DNA of 16,185 nt from an uncultured Fimbriimonadales bacterium (GTDB taxonomy: Bacteria; Armatimonadota; Fimbriimonadia; Fimbriimonadales; GBS-DC): assembly GCA_937934465.1 (NCBI GenBank), contig CALGZO010000036.1:1-16185 (forward strand), read 5' to 3'. Below the pieces are notes generated by a model. It had not been told where the DNA came from, did not search any database, and worked only from the letters and a program-made list of their open reading frames with translations. Below are positions 1 to 8,600 of this stretch, piece by piece. The position numbers and the translations under genes are program-made. Every line of letters begins with the position of its first letter. Positions within the stretch are counted from its first letter, which is position 1.

Positions 1-79
1 CGAGCCACTCGATGAACTGCTCAAAGCTCATCGGCTCGGTCGGCACAGGCTTGCTTGGGGCGTGGGTCATCGTCTCCAT
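1..79 (-). CDS. N-terminus of a truncated gene, possibly Uma2-family (DUF820) endonuclease
   Basis: The first 26 codons of a minus-strand gene run off the left edge of the window. The start is ATG at 79, with a GGTGAG ribosome-binding-like motif about 7 nt upstream; a second in-frame ATG lies three codons later. The visible protein has a polar, proline-containing leader followed by MSFEQFIEWL. That resembles the M(T/S)FEEFLEW opening common in Uma2-family proteins, a PD-(D/E)XK-fold group of unknown biological role that is expanded in several free-living phyla. The catalytic part is not in the window, so the family call rests on a short N-terminal resemblance. The gene lies 160 nt downstream of the GH99-like gene and may or may not be in the same transcript. 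Confidence 0.45.
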   Translation of the reverse strand, partial: METMTHAPSKPVPTEPMSFEQFIEWL

Positions 80-238
80 CAGGTCTCACCCAGAGTTAGT
101 GTACCTCACTCACACAAGCCACATCCACGCGACGCACTCCAAGTCGTCTGCAGTAATCGCCTGTTGTTGGGGCGCGTTCACAGGCGGGTGCGGGCGCGCC
201 TCTGCGAAGGCTTTGAGCCGCTGAAGCATCTGGTGCGG

Positions 239-1999
239 CTAATCCCGCGCCTCTGCTGCGAGCTTGAAGAGGGCTTGTAGCAGCATAGGCGCGTAAGGCG
301 TTTCCAAGAGGCGGAACCAGATGTAGCCGACCACGCCGCCAGACGCGAGGCGAATAATCACTGCGCCGTCGCCCCAGTTGCGGTTCTGTGCATCGTAGAG
401 CGTGGCGAGCGGCGTGTAGCGCGCATCGTGCGGCGCTAAGGCGCGCAGCGCGGGACGCCACCGCTGGTCGCCCCCCTCTGGAAACGGGATGGGCGCGTCC
501 GAGACTGCCGAAACGAGCGATCGGTTCAGCCGAAACTCCAAGCCTGTCGTAGGAGGCGTCTCGAAGCCTGTGACGCCTGCTTGGGGGCGCAGTGCGCTGG
601 CGGCAATCGGCAAGCCGAACTGCGCGGCGCGGTTCGCCTGCTTGCCGTCGGCGTAATAGAACGGGAACGGCGCGCTCGGCAACGCCAACAGTACCCCGCC
701 CGCCTCCAGATACCTCTGCAGCGCGCGGTCCACATCGTTCGCTGTGTGGACGGTGGCTTGGTAATGCTCGCCGCCTGCGTAGACCAGCGCGGCGTAGCGA
801 TTAGGCGTCAGGCGACTGACCACATCCGTCGGCTCCACCATCATCGCCTGCAGCCCCGCATCGAGCAGCCAGAACACGGCTTCCGATTGCGCGTTGGGGA
901 GCAGTGCAATCGTTTTATTGCGCCACAGCTGACGCAGTTGGTCAATCGCGTCGCTGCTCAGCCCAACGAGCGGCGGCGCAATACGCGGTCGCTCGCCCAT
1001 CGCACGGAAGCGCGGCGCGAACTGCGCAGTGGCGCGTATCTCACGCTCGCCATGCTCCACCGACGGCTCGATCTCGCTGCCCTCGTGCCACTCGTTGAAA
1101 CTGGTGATGAGCGTCCAGTCGGGGTTCAGATTCAGCGCCGCCTGCCACTGCTGGCGATAGCTCTCGCCTCCGAAACGGTCGGTGCGGACGCCGGGCGTGC
1201 GGATTTTGGTGTCGTCGTAGGCGGGGATGATTGTCGCGCAGGCGATGCGCCCGAACATGCCTGCCGTCTGCATCGCCTCGCGATAGTGTGACTCCAGCGC
1301 AGGCTGAATCGCCCCCACTGACTTGCCCTGCAGCGTCAGCACGGGGTTGTAGGTGTGGATTCCGTCGAACACGCGGACGGCGCTGCGCCCCAGCGAGTCG
1401 CCAATCGCGCACACGCCCGGAGGAAACTCCTTGCGGATGGTCTCCAGCGCCCACGCCCACTGCGCGAGGCTGAGCTGCTCCATCGCGCGGCTGTAGATAA
1501 ACAGCACGGGGCGTTCTTCGATCTTCAAGTGGGCAGGGTGCGCCGCGTATCGTTGGAGGATGTAGCGCCATTCAGGCAGCACCGAGCGCGGATTGCCCAG
1601 CTCTGGCACTGCCTCGTAATACAGGCATACTTTGAGGCGGTGTTTCGCGGCGGCGTCCAGCAAGCGCGGGAGCGGTTTCTCCTCGTCAGTTCCGACGCCC
1701 CACCACGAGTAGATGAAGCCGTCCAGTTGCGCTTGGCGCGCCCACTGGCAGTGCTGTTCGATGACCTTGGGGTCGTTGGAATCGTAAGCGCCCAGCACGG
1801 GGTAGTGTGTGGAGGAGGCAATCTGTCGGCGCGCGGCGTCGACGCCCTCCCAGTGGCGCCACTTGCCCGACACTTCAGGGTTGCCGTACCATCCGTAGTA
1901 GAACGCAAGCGTCAGTTTGGGGGGCGCGCTGTAGCGGATGGTCGCGCGCGCCCGTATCGCCTCCAGCAACTCGCGCTGCGTGGGCGTCCCCTCGCGCAT
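239..1999 (-). CDS. GH99-like glycoside hydrolase with an extra C-terminal domain
   Basis: This is a 586-residue protein. Residues about 28-335 look like the (beta/alpha)8 barrel of the GH99 family and its WbsX-like relatives, which act on mannosides. Supporting motifs are FYYGWYGNPE (33-42), GFIYSWWG (94-101), IPAYDDT (258-264) and FNEWHEGSEIEPS (301-313). In characterised GH99 enzymes the two Glu residues of the NEWHE motif are the catalytic pair; here they are E303 and E306. Residues about 340-586 form a separate domain with alternating strands and GGV-LLALPS- and GGVVGYIWF-type segments, perhaps a glutamine-amidotransferase-like fold; its role is unknown. No signal peptide is visible. The ATG at 1999 follows an AGGG-containing motif overlapping the end of the upstream gene, with a gap of 10 nt, so it is probably co-transcribed with the PhoPQ-related hydrolase. 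Substrate not determined. Confidence 0.8.
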   Translation of the reverse strand: MREGTPTQRELLEAIRARATIRYSAPPKLTLAFYYGWYGNPEVSGKWRHWEGVDAARRQIASSTHYPVLGAYDSNDPKVIEQHCQWARQAQLDGFIYSWWGVGTDEEKPLPRLLDAAAKHRLKVCLYYEAVPELGNPRSVLPEWRYILQRYAAHPAHLKIEERPVLFIYSRAMEQLSLAQWAWALETIRKEFPPGVCAIGDSLGRSAVRVFDGIHTYNPVLTLQGKSVGAIQPALESHYREAMQTAGMFGRIACATIIPAYDDTKIRTPGVRTDRFGGESYRQQWQAALNLNPDWTLITSFNEWHEGSEIEPSVEHGEREIRATAQFAPRFRAMGERPRIAPPLVGLSSDAIDQLRQLWRNKTIALLPNAQSEAVFWLLDAGLQAMMVEPTDVVSRLTPNRYAALVYAGGEHYQATVHTANDVDRALQRYLEAGGVLLALPSAPFPFYYADGKQANRAAQFGLPIAASALRPQAGVTGFETPPTTGLEFRLNRSLVSAVSDAPIPFPEGGDQRWRPALRALAPHDARYTPLATLYDAQNRNWGDGAVIIRLASGGVVGYIWFRLLETPYAPMLLQALFKLAAEARD

Positions 2000-2009
2000 A
2001 ACTAATACC

Positions 2010-3284
2010 CTATCGCTTCACCACCACAGGCACGGTGCAGAGCGAGAAGTTGCCTGTCTCGGCGGGGTAGGTGACTTCTGCGAAGAGCGCGAGGTTCGCC
2101 TCGTTGCGCGGGATGCGAGCGACCCAGTGGTCGCCCTCGCGTCGGGCGCGAACAGGCTCCCAGCGCGCGGGGCGGAAGTCGGTGTCGTTCGCGCGGCGAG
2201 CGACCCAAACTTCCACGATTTCAGGCGCTTTGTCCGTGCGCACGCGATAGATGACCTCGTTGCCTGCGATGCTGTGCGTCGCGCGCAGCTGGCTCGGAAA
2301 CTCCATCTTGCCGATGCTCATCAAGTAGAACGCGCAGAGGCTGTTCACCACGCGGTCGTAGTCGCCCAGCCCGTGCCCGCCGTTCGGCACATAGAGCGCG
2401 TACTTGCGCTTGCTGGGCAGGTCATCGAAATAGAATCGCGCCGCGTCCACCGCCCAGTAAGGGTCGTTCGCGCCGTTGATGATGAGGATGGGCATCGTGT
2501 AGCGCGTCCGATAGGAGTAAGGGTCCACCCAACTGACTAACTGCCGTCCGCGCTCGGTAAGCATCTTCTCCATCAGCCCGCGCGTATAATATTCGGCAAT
2601 CTGCTCGCTGTAGCGTCCCCACTGTTCCAGTTGGTGAGGCATCTGCGCGAAGAAGTTGAGGTTATCGAACACCATCGGCGCAATCGCGCGGGCGCGTTTG
2701 TCGACCGCTGCCGTGAGCCAAGTTGTCCAGCCGCGCTTCGACGCCCCCGTGATGAGGAAATCCTTGATAGTGATTTGCCACTCTTTGCGAGCGAACTCTT
2801 GCACGGCGTCCATCGCGCGCACGGCGGACTTCACCATCGGGAACAGCAGGGGCCAAGTGGCGTCGCCCGTCTCCCAGAACTGCACATAGGTATGGGCAAT
2901 CAGGTTGTCTTCCACCAAGTCGGGTCGTATCAGGGGCTGGTTGGGCACATCGTGTAGCACCACGCCGATTGCCCCGATGCGTTCCGCCGCGCGCGCGATG
3001 ATTTGCAGCTCGCCGCGACCGTCGCCGCTGCCCGTGATATAGATAATCGCAGTGTCGGTGTGCTTGAGCGTGCGCGGTTTGACGATGCGCACCCGATGTC
3101 GCCAAGTGAACTCACGCCACCGCTGCGAGACCATCGTCAGCTCCACGAACTGGCTCTCGCCGATTTTCGATTCGAGTGATTTCGTCCACTCGAACGGCGA
3201 GGGCGCGTTCACATACTTGGCTAAGTCGGCGTGCGCGCCTGCCCACAATCCAATCATCAACAGCCATCCTGTCAGTTGTTTCAT
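2010..3284 (-). CDS. PhoPQ-activated pathogenicity-related family alpha/beta hydrolase, secreted
   Basis: This 424-residue protein has a Sec signal peptide at residues 1-19: a Lys-containing start, a hydrophobic core and an AHA/D cleavage site. The body matches the PhoPQ_related family (PF10142), alpha/beta hydrolases of mostly unknown substrate. The nucleophile elbow is GASKRGW (180-186, Ser182). The acid is probably Asp274 in NGANDPYW and the base His304 in NGGHG. Tyr- and Trp-rich stretches (ITGSGDGRGE, DNLNFFAQ, WVDPYSYR) are also typical. The last 80 residues form a beta-rich tail. The ATG at 3284 has a strong GGAGGAG site 3 nt upstream (GGAGG 5 nt away), confirming the start. The gene lies 21 nt after rfaE2 and 10 nt before the GH99-like gene. 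The name comes from Salmonella homologues and says nothing about virulence here. A periplasmic or surface esterase/peptidase role is inference. Confidence 0.88.
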   Translation of the reverse strand: MKQLTGWLLMIGLWAGAHADLAKYVNAPSPFEWTKSLESKIGESQFVELTMVSQRWREFTWRHRVRIVKPRTLKHTDTAIIYITGSGDGRGELQIIARAAERIGAIGVVLHDVPNQPLIRPDLVEDNLIAHTYVQFWETGDATWPLLFPMVKSAVRAMDAVQEFARKEWQITIKDFLITGASKRGWTTWLTAAVDKRARAIAPMVFDNLNFFAQMPHQLEQWGRYSEQIAEYYTRGLMEKMLTERGRQLVSWVDPYSYRTRYTMPILIINGANDPYWAVDAARFYFDDLPSKRKYALYVPNGGHGLGDYDRVVNSLCAFYLMSIGKMEFPSQLRATHSIAGNEVIYRVRTDKAPEIVEVWVARRANDTDFRPARWEPVRARREGDHWVARIPRNEANLALFAEVTYPAETGNFSLCTVPVVVKR

Positions 3285-3305
3285 CGTCTCCTCCGTGCCA
3301 CGGTA

Positions 3306-3857
3306 TTAGACGCCAGTTGCGTCGGTAGGTTTTGTAGGGCTACTGGGCGATTGCGCCTCTTCGCGTGCGCTGCCCTGAGCGTTTTGTATCCGCTCGATGA
3401 TTGCGCTGGTGGATTGCTCAGGTTGGAAGGGCAGGATGACCACGAAGCCGCCGTGGGCTATCACTGCTTCCGATTCGGGCAAATCGCGTTCAGCGTAGTC
3501 GCCGCCTTTCGCGTAGTAGGCGGGCTGAACCATGTTCACCAGCTCGGTAGCGGTTGGCTCGGAGAAGATGGTCACATAGTCCACGCATTCCAGTCCCGCG
3601 ATGAGCTCGGCGCGTTCGGCTTCGGGCACAATCGGGCGCGCGTTGCCCTTGAGTTGGCGCACCGATTCGTCGCTGTTGACGCCCACCACCAGTATATCGC
3701 CGAGCCGTCGCGCCTGCTGCAGGTAGCGCAAGTGCCCCACATGCATCAGGTCGAAACAGCCGTTCGTCAGCACGATTCTCAAGCCTGCCTCGCGCCAAGT
3801 GGGGGCGAGCTCGGCTAACTGTTCACGCGAGAGGACCTTCGACTCGGCGGCGCGCAT
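3306..3857 (-). CDS. rfaE2: D-glycero-beta-D-manno-heptose 1-phosphate adenylyltransferase
   Basis: This is a 183-residue nucleotidyltransferase of the cytidylyltransferase-like superfamily. The core motif TNGCFDLMHVGHLRYL carries the HxGH nucleotide-binding signature at residues 39-42. RPIVPEAER (74-82), KGGDY (117-121) and STSAII (149-154) match the stand-alone RfaE2/HldE C-terminal domain, which makes ADP-heptose from heptose 1-phosphate for lipopolysaccharide core or S-layer glycans. The length fits the single-domain form (about 160 residues) plus a 25-residue Ser/Pro/Thr-rich tail of no recognised function. No ribokinase-like (RfaE1) domain is fused or adjacent, so the kinase must be encoded elsewhere. 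The ATG is only 2 nt after the stop of the upstream lipoprotein gene and has no clear ribosome-binding site, suggesting translational coupling. Confidence 0.9.
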   Translation of the reverse strand: MRAAESKVLSREQLAELAPTWREAGLRIVLTNGCFDLMHVGHLRYLQQARRLGDILVVGVNSDESVRQLKGNARPIVPEAERAELIAGLECVDYVTIFSEPTATELVNMVQPAYYAKGGDYAERDLPESEAVIAHGGFVVILPFQPEQSTSAIIERIQNAQGSAREEAQSPSSPTKPTDATGV

Positions 3858-3859
3858 GG

Positions 3860-4720
3860 CTATTGGGCAGTCTGCTCGTGAGCGGGCGGCGCGAGTTCGA
3901 TTTCGAACAGTTTGCTCCAGCGTTTGCCTGTCACGAAGATGCGTTTATTCTGTCGGTCGTAGGCGATGCCGTTCAGCACATCTTCCAGTCCGCGATTGGG
4001 CGTCGGCAGCCCCTCCATGTCCACCCACGCCTTCACGACGCCCGTTTGCGGGTCGATACGGGCAATCATGTCGCTATACCAGATGTTCGCCCAGATTTCG
4101 CCCTCGATATATTCCAGTTCGTTGAGGTTCTTCACAGGTTCGCCGTTCGCACGCACCGTGATTTTGCGCACCTCCGCGAAAGTGTCGGGGTCGCGGAAGG
4201 TGATGGTCGCGCTGCCGTCGCTCATGATGAGGTGCTTGCCGTCGTTGGTCAGTCCCCAGCCCTCGCCGAAGTAGCGGAACTGCGTGAGCTGATTGAAGGT
4301 TTTTCGGTCGTACACAAAGCACACGCCGTTTTGCCAAGTGAGTTGGTAGATTTTGTCGCCGAGCAGGGTGATGCCCTCGGCGAAGAACTCGTCGGCGAGG
4401 CGATGTATCTGCACGACGCGCCCCGTGCGCAGCTCTACGCGCCGCAGCGAGGATTTCCCGTGCAGCCCCGTGCTTTCGTACAGATAGCCGTCGTGGAACT
4501 CCAGTCCCTGCGTGAACGCCTCCTTGTCGTGGGGGAAGGTGTTCACGACGCGGTAGCGGAACACGGGTATCTCGGAGTCAGGTTCGGAGCTGGGGGGCGG
4601 CGCGGTCGTATCGGCGGGCGGTTGCGACGGCGCGCTGTTGCCCGTCGTCTGACAGGCATACAGCACGAACGCCAACCCGACCGCACAACTCATCATCCAC
4701 CAACGCGCCATAACGCCCAT
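3860..4720 (-). CDS. Glutaminyl-peptide cyclotransferase-like lipoprotein (plant-type beta-propeller)
   Basis: With the ATG at 4720 this is a 286-residue lipoprotein. The basic/Trp N-terminus and hydrophobic core end in the lipobox L-Y-A-C, with Cys23 as the predicted lipidated residue. A Pro/Ser/Thr linker follows (about 25-50), then a domain like the glutamine cyclotransferase family (PF05096), a five-bladed beta-propeller that cyclises N-terminal Gln to pyroglutamate. Family-like motifs are AFTQGLEFHDGYLYESTG (68-85), GEGWGLT (152-158), NELEYIEGEIWANIW (200-214) and LEDVLNGIAYD (245-255). The open frame extends 52 codons further up, but that part is antisense to lipA; a GGAGG site 6 nt before the ATG at 4720 fixes the start. 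It is the first gene of the leftward operon with rfaE2. Site of action is probably the periplasmic face of a membrane; natural substrates are unknown. Confidence 0.85.
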   Translation of the reverse strand: MGVMARWWMMSCAVGLAFVLYACQTTGNSAPSQPPADTTAPPPSSEPDSEIPVFRYRVVNTFPHDKEAFTQGLEFHDGYLYESTGLHGKSSLRRVELRTGRVVQIHRLADEFFAEGITLLGDKIYQLTWQNGVCFVYDRKTFNQLTQFRYFGEGWGLTNDGKHLIMSDGSATITFRDPDTFAEVRKITVRANGEPVKNLNELEYIEGEIWANIWYSDMIARIDPQTGVVKAWVDMEGLPTPNRGLEDVLNGIAYDRQNKRIFVTGKRWSKLFEIELAPPAHEQTAQ

Positions 4721-4726
4721 AGGATA

Positions 4727-4731
4727 CCTCC
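4727..4731 (-). promoter_or_regulatory. Ribosome-binding site that sets the lipoprotein start
   Basis: On the minus strand this reads GGAGG, with 6 nt to the ATG at 4720. It supports the 286-residue lipoprotein over the longer open frame, and over the internal ATG at 4711, which would be 15 nt away. Confidence 0.8.
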
Positions 4732-4746
4732 AACGAGAGCCTGCAG

Positions 4747-4755
4747 GTATAATAC
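4747..4755. promoter_or_regulatory. Shared -10 box for lipA (plus) and the lipoprotein operon (minus)
   Basis: The near-palindrome GTATAATAC gives a perfect TATAAT on the plus strand (4748-4753) and TATTAT (5 of 6) on the minus strand (4754-4749). It lies in the 42-bp gap between the divergent starts at 4720 and 4763. On the plus strand only 9 nt separate TATAAT from the lipA ATG, so the transcript would be leaderless or nearly so. On the minus strand transcription would begin around 4741, leaving room for the GGAGG site. No good -35 box is seen on either strand. Confidence 0.55.
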
Positions 4756-4762
4756 AGCCGAG

Positions 4763-5677
4763 ATGGCAACCATCGAACTGGTGAATCGTAAGTTTCCTGA
4801 CTGGCTCAAGGTGCGCCTGCCGAAGCCTGAGAAGGTGCAACAGGTGGAGCAGATGATGCGCGACGCGCGACTGCATACGGTGTGCGAGAGCGCGCGCTGC
4901 CCCAACCTGCCCGAATGCTGGTCGAAAGGTTCGGCGACTTTTATGATTTTAGGCGACATCTGCACGCGCCACTGTGGGTTCTGCGCCATCAAGACGGGCA
5001 AGCCGCTCGCGTTAGACCCCCAAGAGCCGCAGCGACTTGCCGACGCCGCCCAGCGCATGGGGCTGAAACATATCGTGGTGACCTCCGTCGCCCGCGACGA
5101 CCTGCCTGACGAAGGCGCAGGGCAGTTCGCCGCGACTATCCGCGCCTTGCACCAGACCATCCCCAACGCGATTGTGGAGGTGCTTACCCCCGATTTCAAG
5201 GCGAAACGCTGGTGCATCCAGCGCGTGGTGGACGCTGAGCCAGAGATTTTCAATCATAACATCGAGACGGTGGAACGCCTGCAGACCATCGTGCGCCCGC
5301 AAGCCCGCTACGACCGCTCGCTGCAGGTGCTACAGACCGTGAAGCAGATGAACCCCGCAATTTACACCAAGTCGGGCATTATGCTGGGGCTGGGCGAGAC
5401 GCGCGAAGAGGTGCTGCAGACCATGCGCGACTTGCGTAGCGTGGGCGTGGACGCGCTGACCATCGGGCAATACCTGCGCCCGACTCAACGACACCTGCCC
5501 GTGCAGGAGTATGTCCACCCCGACCAGTTCGAGGAGTATCGCGTGTTGGGGGAGGCGATGGGCTTCCTGTTCGTCGCGTCGGGACCGTTCATTCGCAGTT
5601 CGTATAATGCGATAGCGTTCTCGCAGCGCGTGATGGCAGAGAGGCTCGCAAAAGTTGGTGCGGTGGAGAGCGCATAG
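4763..5677 (+). CDS. lipA: Lipoyl synthase (radical SAM)
   Basis: This 304-residue enzyme inserts two sulfurs into octanoyl groups on lipoyl domains, the last step of lipoate cofactor synthesis for pyruvate and 2-oxoglutarate dehydrogenases and glycine cleavage. The auxiliary cluster motif CESARCPNLPECW gives Cys41, Cys46 and Cys52. The radical-SAM motif CTRHCGFC gives Cys67, Cys71 and Cys74. The C-terminal RSSY (278-281) supplies the serine ligand of the auxiliary cluster. TSVARDDLPDEG, NHNIETV and KSGIMLGLGE are family hallmarks. The length is close to that of the Escherichia coli enzyme. The open frame continues far upstream, but only as antisense of the lipoprotein gene; the ATG at 4763, just after TATAAT, is chosen because family homology begins there. 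No ribosome-binding site precedes it. Its last 23 bases overlap the TamB gene. No lipB is present in the window. Confidence 0.96.
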   Translation: MATIELVNRKFPDWLKVRLPKPEKVQQVEQMMRDARLHTVCESARCPNLPECWSKGSATFMILGDICTRHCGFCAIKTGKPLALDPQEPQRLADAAQRMGLKHIVVTSVARDDLPDEGAGQFAATIRALHQTIPNAIVEVLTPDFKAKRWCIQRVVDAEPEIFNHNIETVERLQTIVRPQARYDRSLQVLQTVKQMNPAIYTKSGIMLGLGETREEVLQTMRDLRSVGVDALTIGQYLRPTQRHLPVQEYVHPDQFEEYRVLGEAMGFLFVASGPFIRSSYNAIAFSQRVMAERLAKVGAVESA

Positions 5678-8600
5678 CCTACTCTGGGGGCTTGGCGGGC
5701 TACTGCTGACGCTGCTGCCCGTGGGGCTGATGGCGTTGGCGGGGCTGATGTACCTATGGCAGGTCAAACTCGCTGTAGAAGACAGTTTGCCCGACGCCAT
5801 CCGCGAGTACGCGCGTCGTCAAGCGGATTTAGAGGTCGCGCTCGAACGCGCCTCGCTGAGCTGGCAGGGCGTGCGAGTGGTCAACGCGGAGGTACGCACG
5901 CTCAGAGGCGAACGGCTGTTCCGCGCACGCCTCATCGAAGCGCGATTGCCCCGTAGCGGCGAACCCCTCACCCTCGAGATCGACCGCCCCGAAGTGTGGC
6001 TGCAGCGCGACCGTCGCGGCGTATGGAATATCGAGCCACTGCTGCGGCAGCCGCGCCCGCCCGAACCGACGCCCCTCACCCTGCGCGTCATCGCCCGCCA
6101 AAGCGTGGTCTACTACGACGACCTCCTGCCGCGAACGCCTGTGCGTGCGACCTTGTGGGCAGAGGAGTTCACTTACAGCCAGCCGCGCATCGGCGCATAC
6201 CTGACTGTGCGCGGCGTAAGCGACGCGCTGGGCAACCTCGTGGCGCACGCGACTTCCGACGGCGCGCGCTGGCTAATAACGCTCAACGCCGACAGCGCCC
6301 GACTCACGCGCTTCAAATCCTACCTGCCCGAAACGGCGTTTGACCTGCAGGGGGCGGTCGCTCAACTGACCGCGCAGGTACTCTACGAGCCAAATCAGCC
6401 GCTGCGCGTGCAGGGCGCAGCGCGGGGCGTCGCACAGAACCCGACCTACCGCGCCAAGCCGTTGCCCCACCGCGAGGCGGAGTTCCATCTGTCGTTCACC
6501 GAGTCGGGGCTGGACGGCGTGGCGCGCACGCGCGATGGGCGGCTCGTTGCGCAGGGCATGGTGGACTGGTCGCGGTCGCCCGTGCAGTTTGCGGCGCAGG
6601 TGGAGGCGTTCGGCGACGACGCCGCGGCGTGGCTGCGCCTGCTGAGCGACGAGCCGCCCCCTGCGCAGGGCAGATACCAAGCGCGTCTGCGCATCGAGGG
6701 CGACTGGGAGAACCCAACGATTGTCGGCGCGGCGCGCCTGCAACGGCTACGCACGCCACAGGGGGACCTGACCGACCTGCGCAGCCCTGTTTACTTCGCG
6801 CAGGGGCGACTGCTGCTCCCCGATTTGAACGCCTTCTACGCTGGGCGTCCGATACGCGCCAAGCTCGCGCTGGATACGCGCCCCGAAACGCCCCAGCTCC
6901 AGCTCTACGCCGCCGTGAGCCGCCTGCCGCTGGAGCGCACGCCCGCCCTGCGCGAGCAGAACCTGAGCGGCGTGGTGGACGCCTCCATCATCGCCTACGG
7001 CGACTGGACGAACCCGATTGTAGAGGCGAACCTGTTCAGCGACGCGCTCGCCTACAACGGGCGACGCCTGGGCGGCGCACGGGCGCGTATCCGCTACGCG
7101 CACGGAAGCCTGCAAATCCCGCTCGCCATCCTGCAGGGCGCAGCTGGCGCGGCGCAAATCACGGGCGAAATCCGAGACGCGCTGACGGATGACCCACGCT
7201 TAGACCTCTCAATCGAGGCGACCGAGTTAGACCTGAACTTGCTCGCAGGGTTGCTGGGCTACGACGAGTCGCAGGCGCAGCGTGTGGATGGCGTGGGCTA
7301 CCTCACGGCGCAGGTGCGCGGCAGTCTCAGCGCGCCTGAAGCCGTCGCCGAGATGGTGGTGTTCGACGGCAGGCTGGGCGACCTCGGCGCAGAGATTGCC
7401 GTGGCGAATTTGAACCTGTTGCAACGCGAGGTGCGTATCGCCGAGTTGCAAATCCTGCGCCGCGCGGCGCAACTCGTCGCCTCAGGCACAGCGACCCTGC
7501 CCGAAACGCCCGACCAGTCGCTTCAGTTCCAACTGCAGGGCAACCTCTACGAGTTCGATGTGGCGACCGTTCCTGATTGGCTGCGTCGCGAGCTGCCGAT
7601 AGCAGGCGTCGCCTCAGGCGCGTTCACAGCGCAGGGCGCGCCCGAAGCGTTTACCGTGAACGCGCAGCTGAACGCCGAGAGCCTGCAGATAGAGCAAACC
7701 GTGCTGCGCGAGAATCGCGTGCAGCTGAGCGTGCGCGTGCAGAACGGCGCGACGGAGGCGACGCTGGAGAGGCTGGAATCGCAAGTAGAGGGCGGCGCGC
7801 TGACCGCGAGCGGACGATGGCGCTCCGACGGCGCGTTCGAGGCGCGCTGGCAACTCCAAGACGCGCCGCTCAGCGTGCTGACGCCTTACCTGCCTGTGGA
7901 GTATCGCCTCGCGGGGCGCGCCTCGCTCACAGGCGAAGCGTCGGGTACGCTCGAACAGCCCACACTGCAGGCGCGCCTACTTGCCGATTCGCTCGCGCTC
8001 AACGGCGCGACGCTGGGCGCGCTGGAGGCGACGCTCGAAGCCGCGCTCAAAGGGCGCGAAGCGGGCGTGCTGCGCGCCCAACTCGAACTTCAGACCCCCA
8101 GCGGCGTCGTGCAAGTCGCCGAGTGGCTCTACGACCTGGAGCAGAACGCCCTCTCGCTAACTGCCCGCGCCGACGCCGTCAGCATCGAGTGGCTGCGCCG
8201 CGTGGCGGAGGCGATACCCAACGCCGTGCCGCCCGAAGCGGCGGAGCGACTCGCGACTTTGCAGGGCGCAGTGCAGGCGGAGCTGAACTTGCAAGGCGCG
8301 CTGAGCCAGCCGACAGCGACGCTAACCCTCAACGCCGAGACGCTACAGTGGCGCGCGCAATCGCTGGGGCAGCTGAGCCTGCAGGCGCGCTGGCAGGGCG
8401 AATCGGAGGTTGTGTTGCCCCCAGACGCCGCGCCCCTCGAACGCGCCGCCGAATCGCTCCGACGCCTGCGCACCCAACGCGCCGAACTCGTTCAACTGAG
8501 ATGGCAGAGCGAGACCGCCCGCTTGGAAGGGCGCGGCGTCTATACCCCCAACTCGCTCAGCGCGGATTTCGAAGTCGCGCAACTGCCCCTGCGCTGGGCG

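Noticed and set aside
2010..3284. Virulence function for the PhoPQ-related hydrolase
   Set aside because: The family name comes from Salmonella regulation. No PhoPQ regulators or virulence genes are nearby.
3863..4762. N-terminal extension of the lipA frame by 300 codons
   Set aside because: It is the antisense of the lipoprotein gene. Lipoyl synthase homology starts at the ATG at 4763, which gives the normal family length.
4721..4876. 52-codon upstream extension of the lipoprotein frame
   Set aside because: It lies antisense to lipA. The GGAGG site and lipoprotein signal both place the start at 4720.
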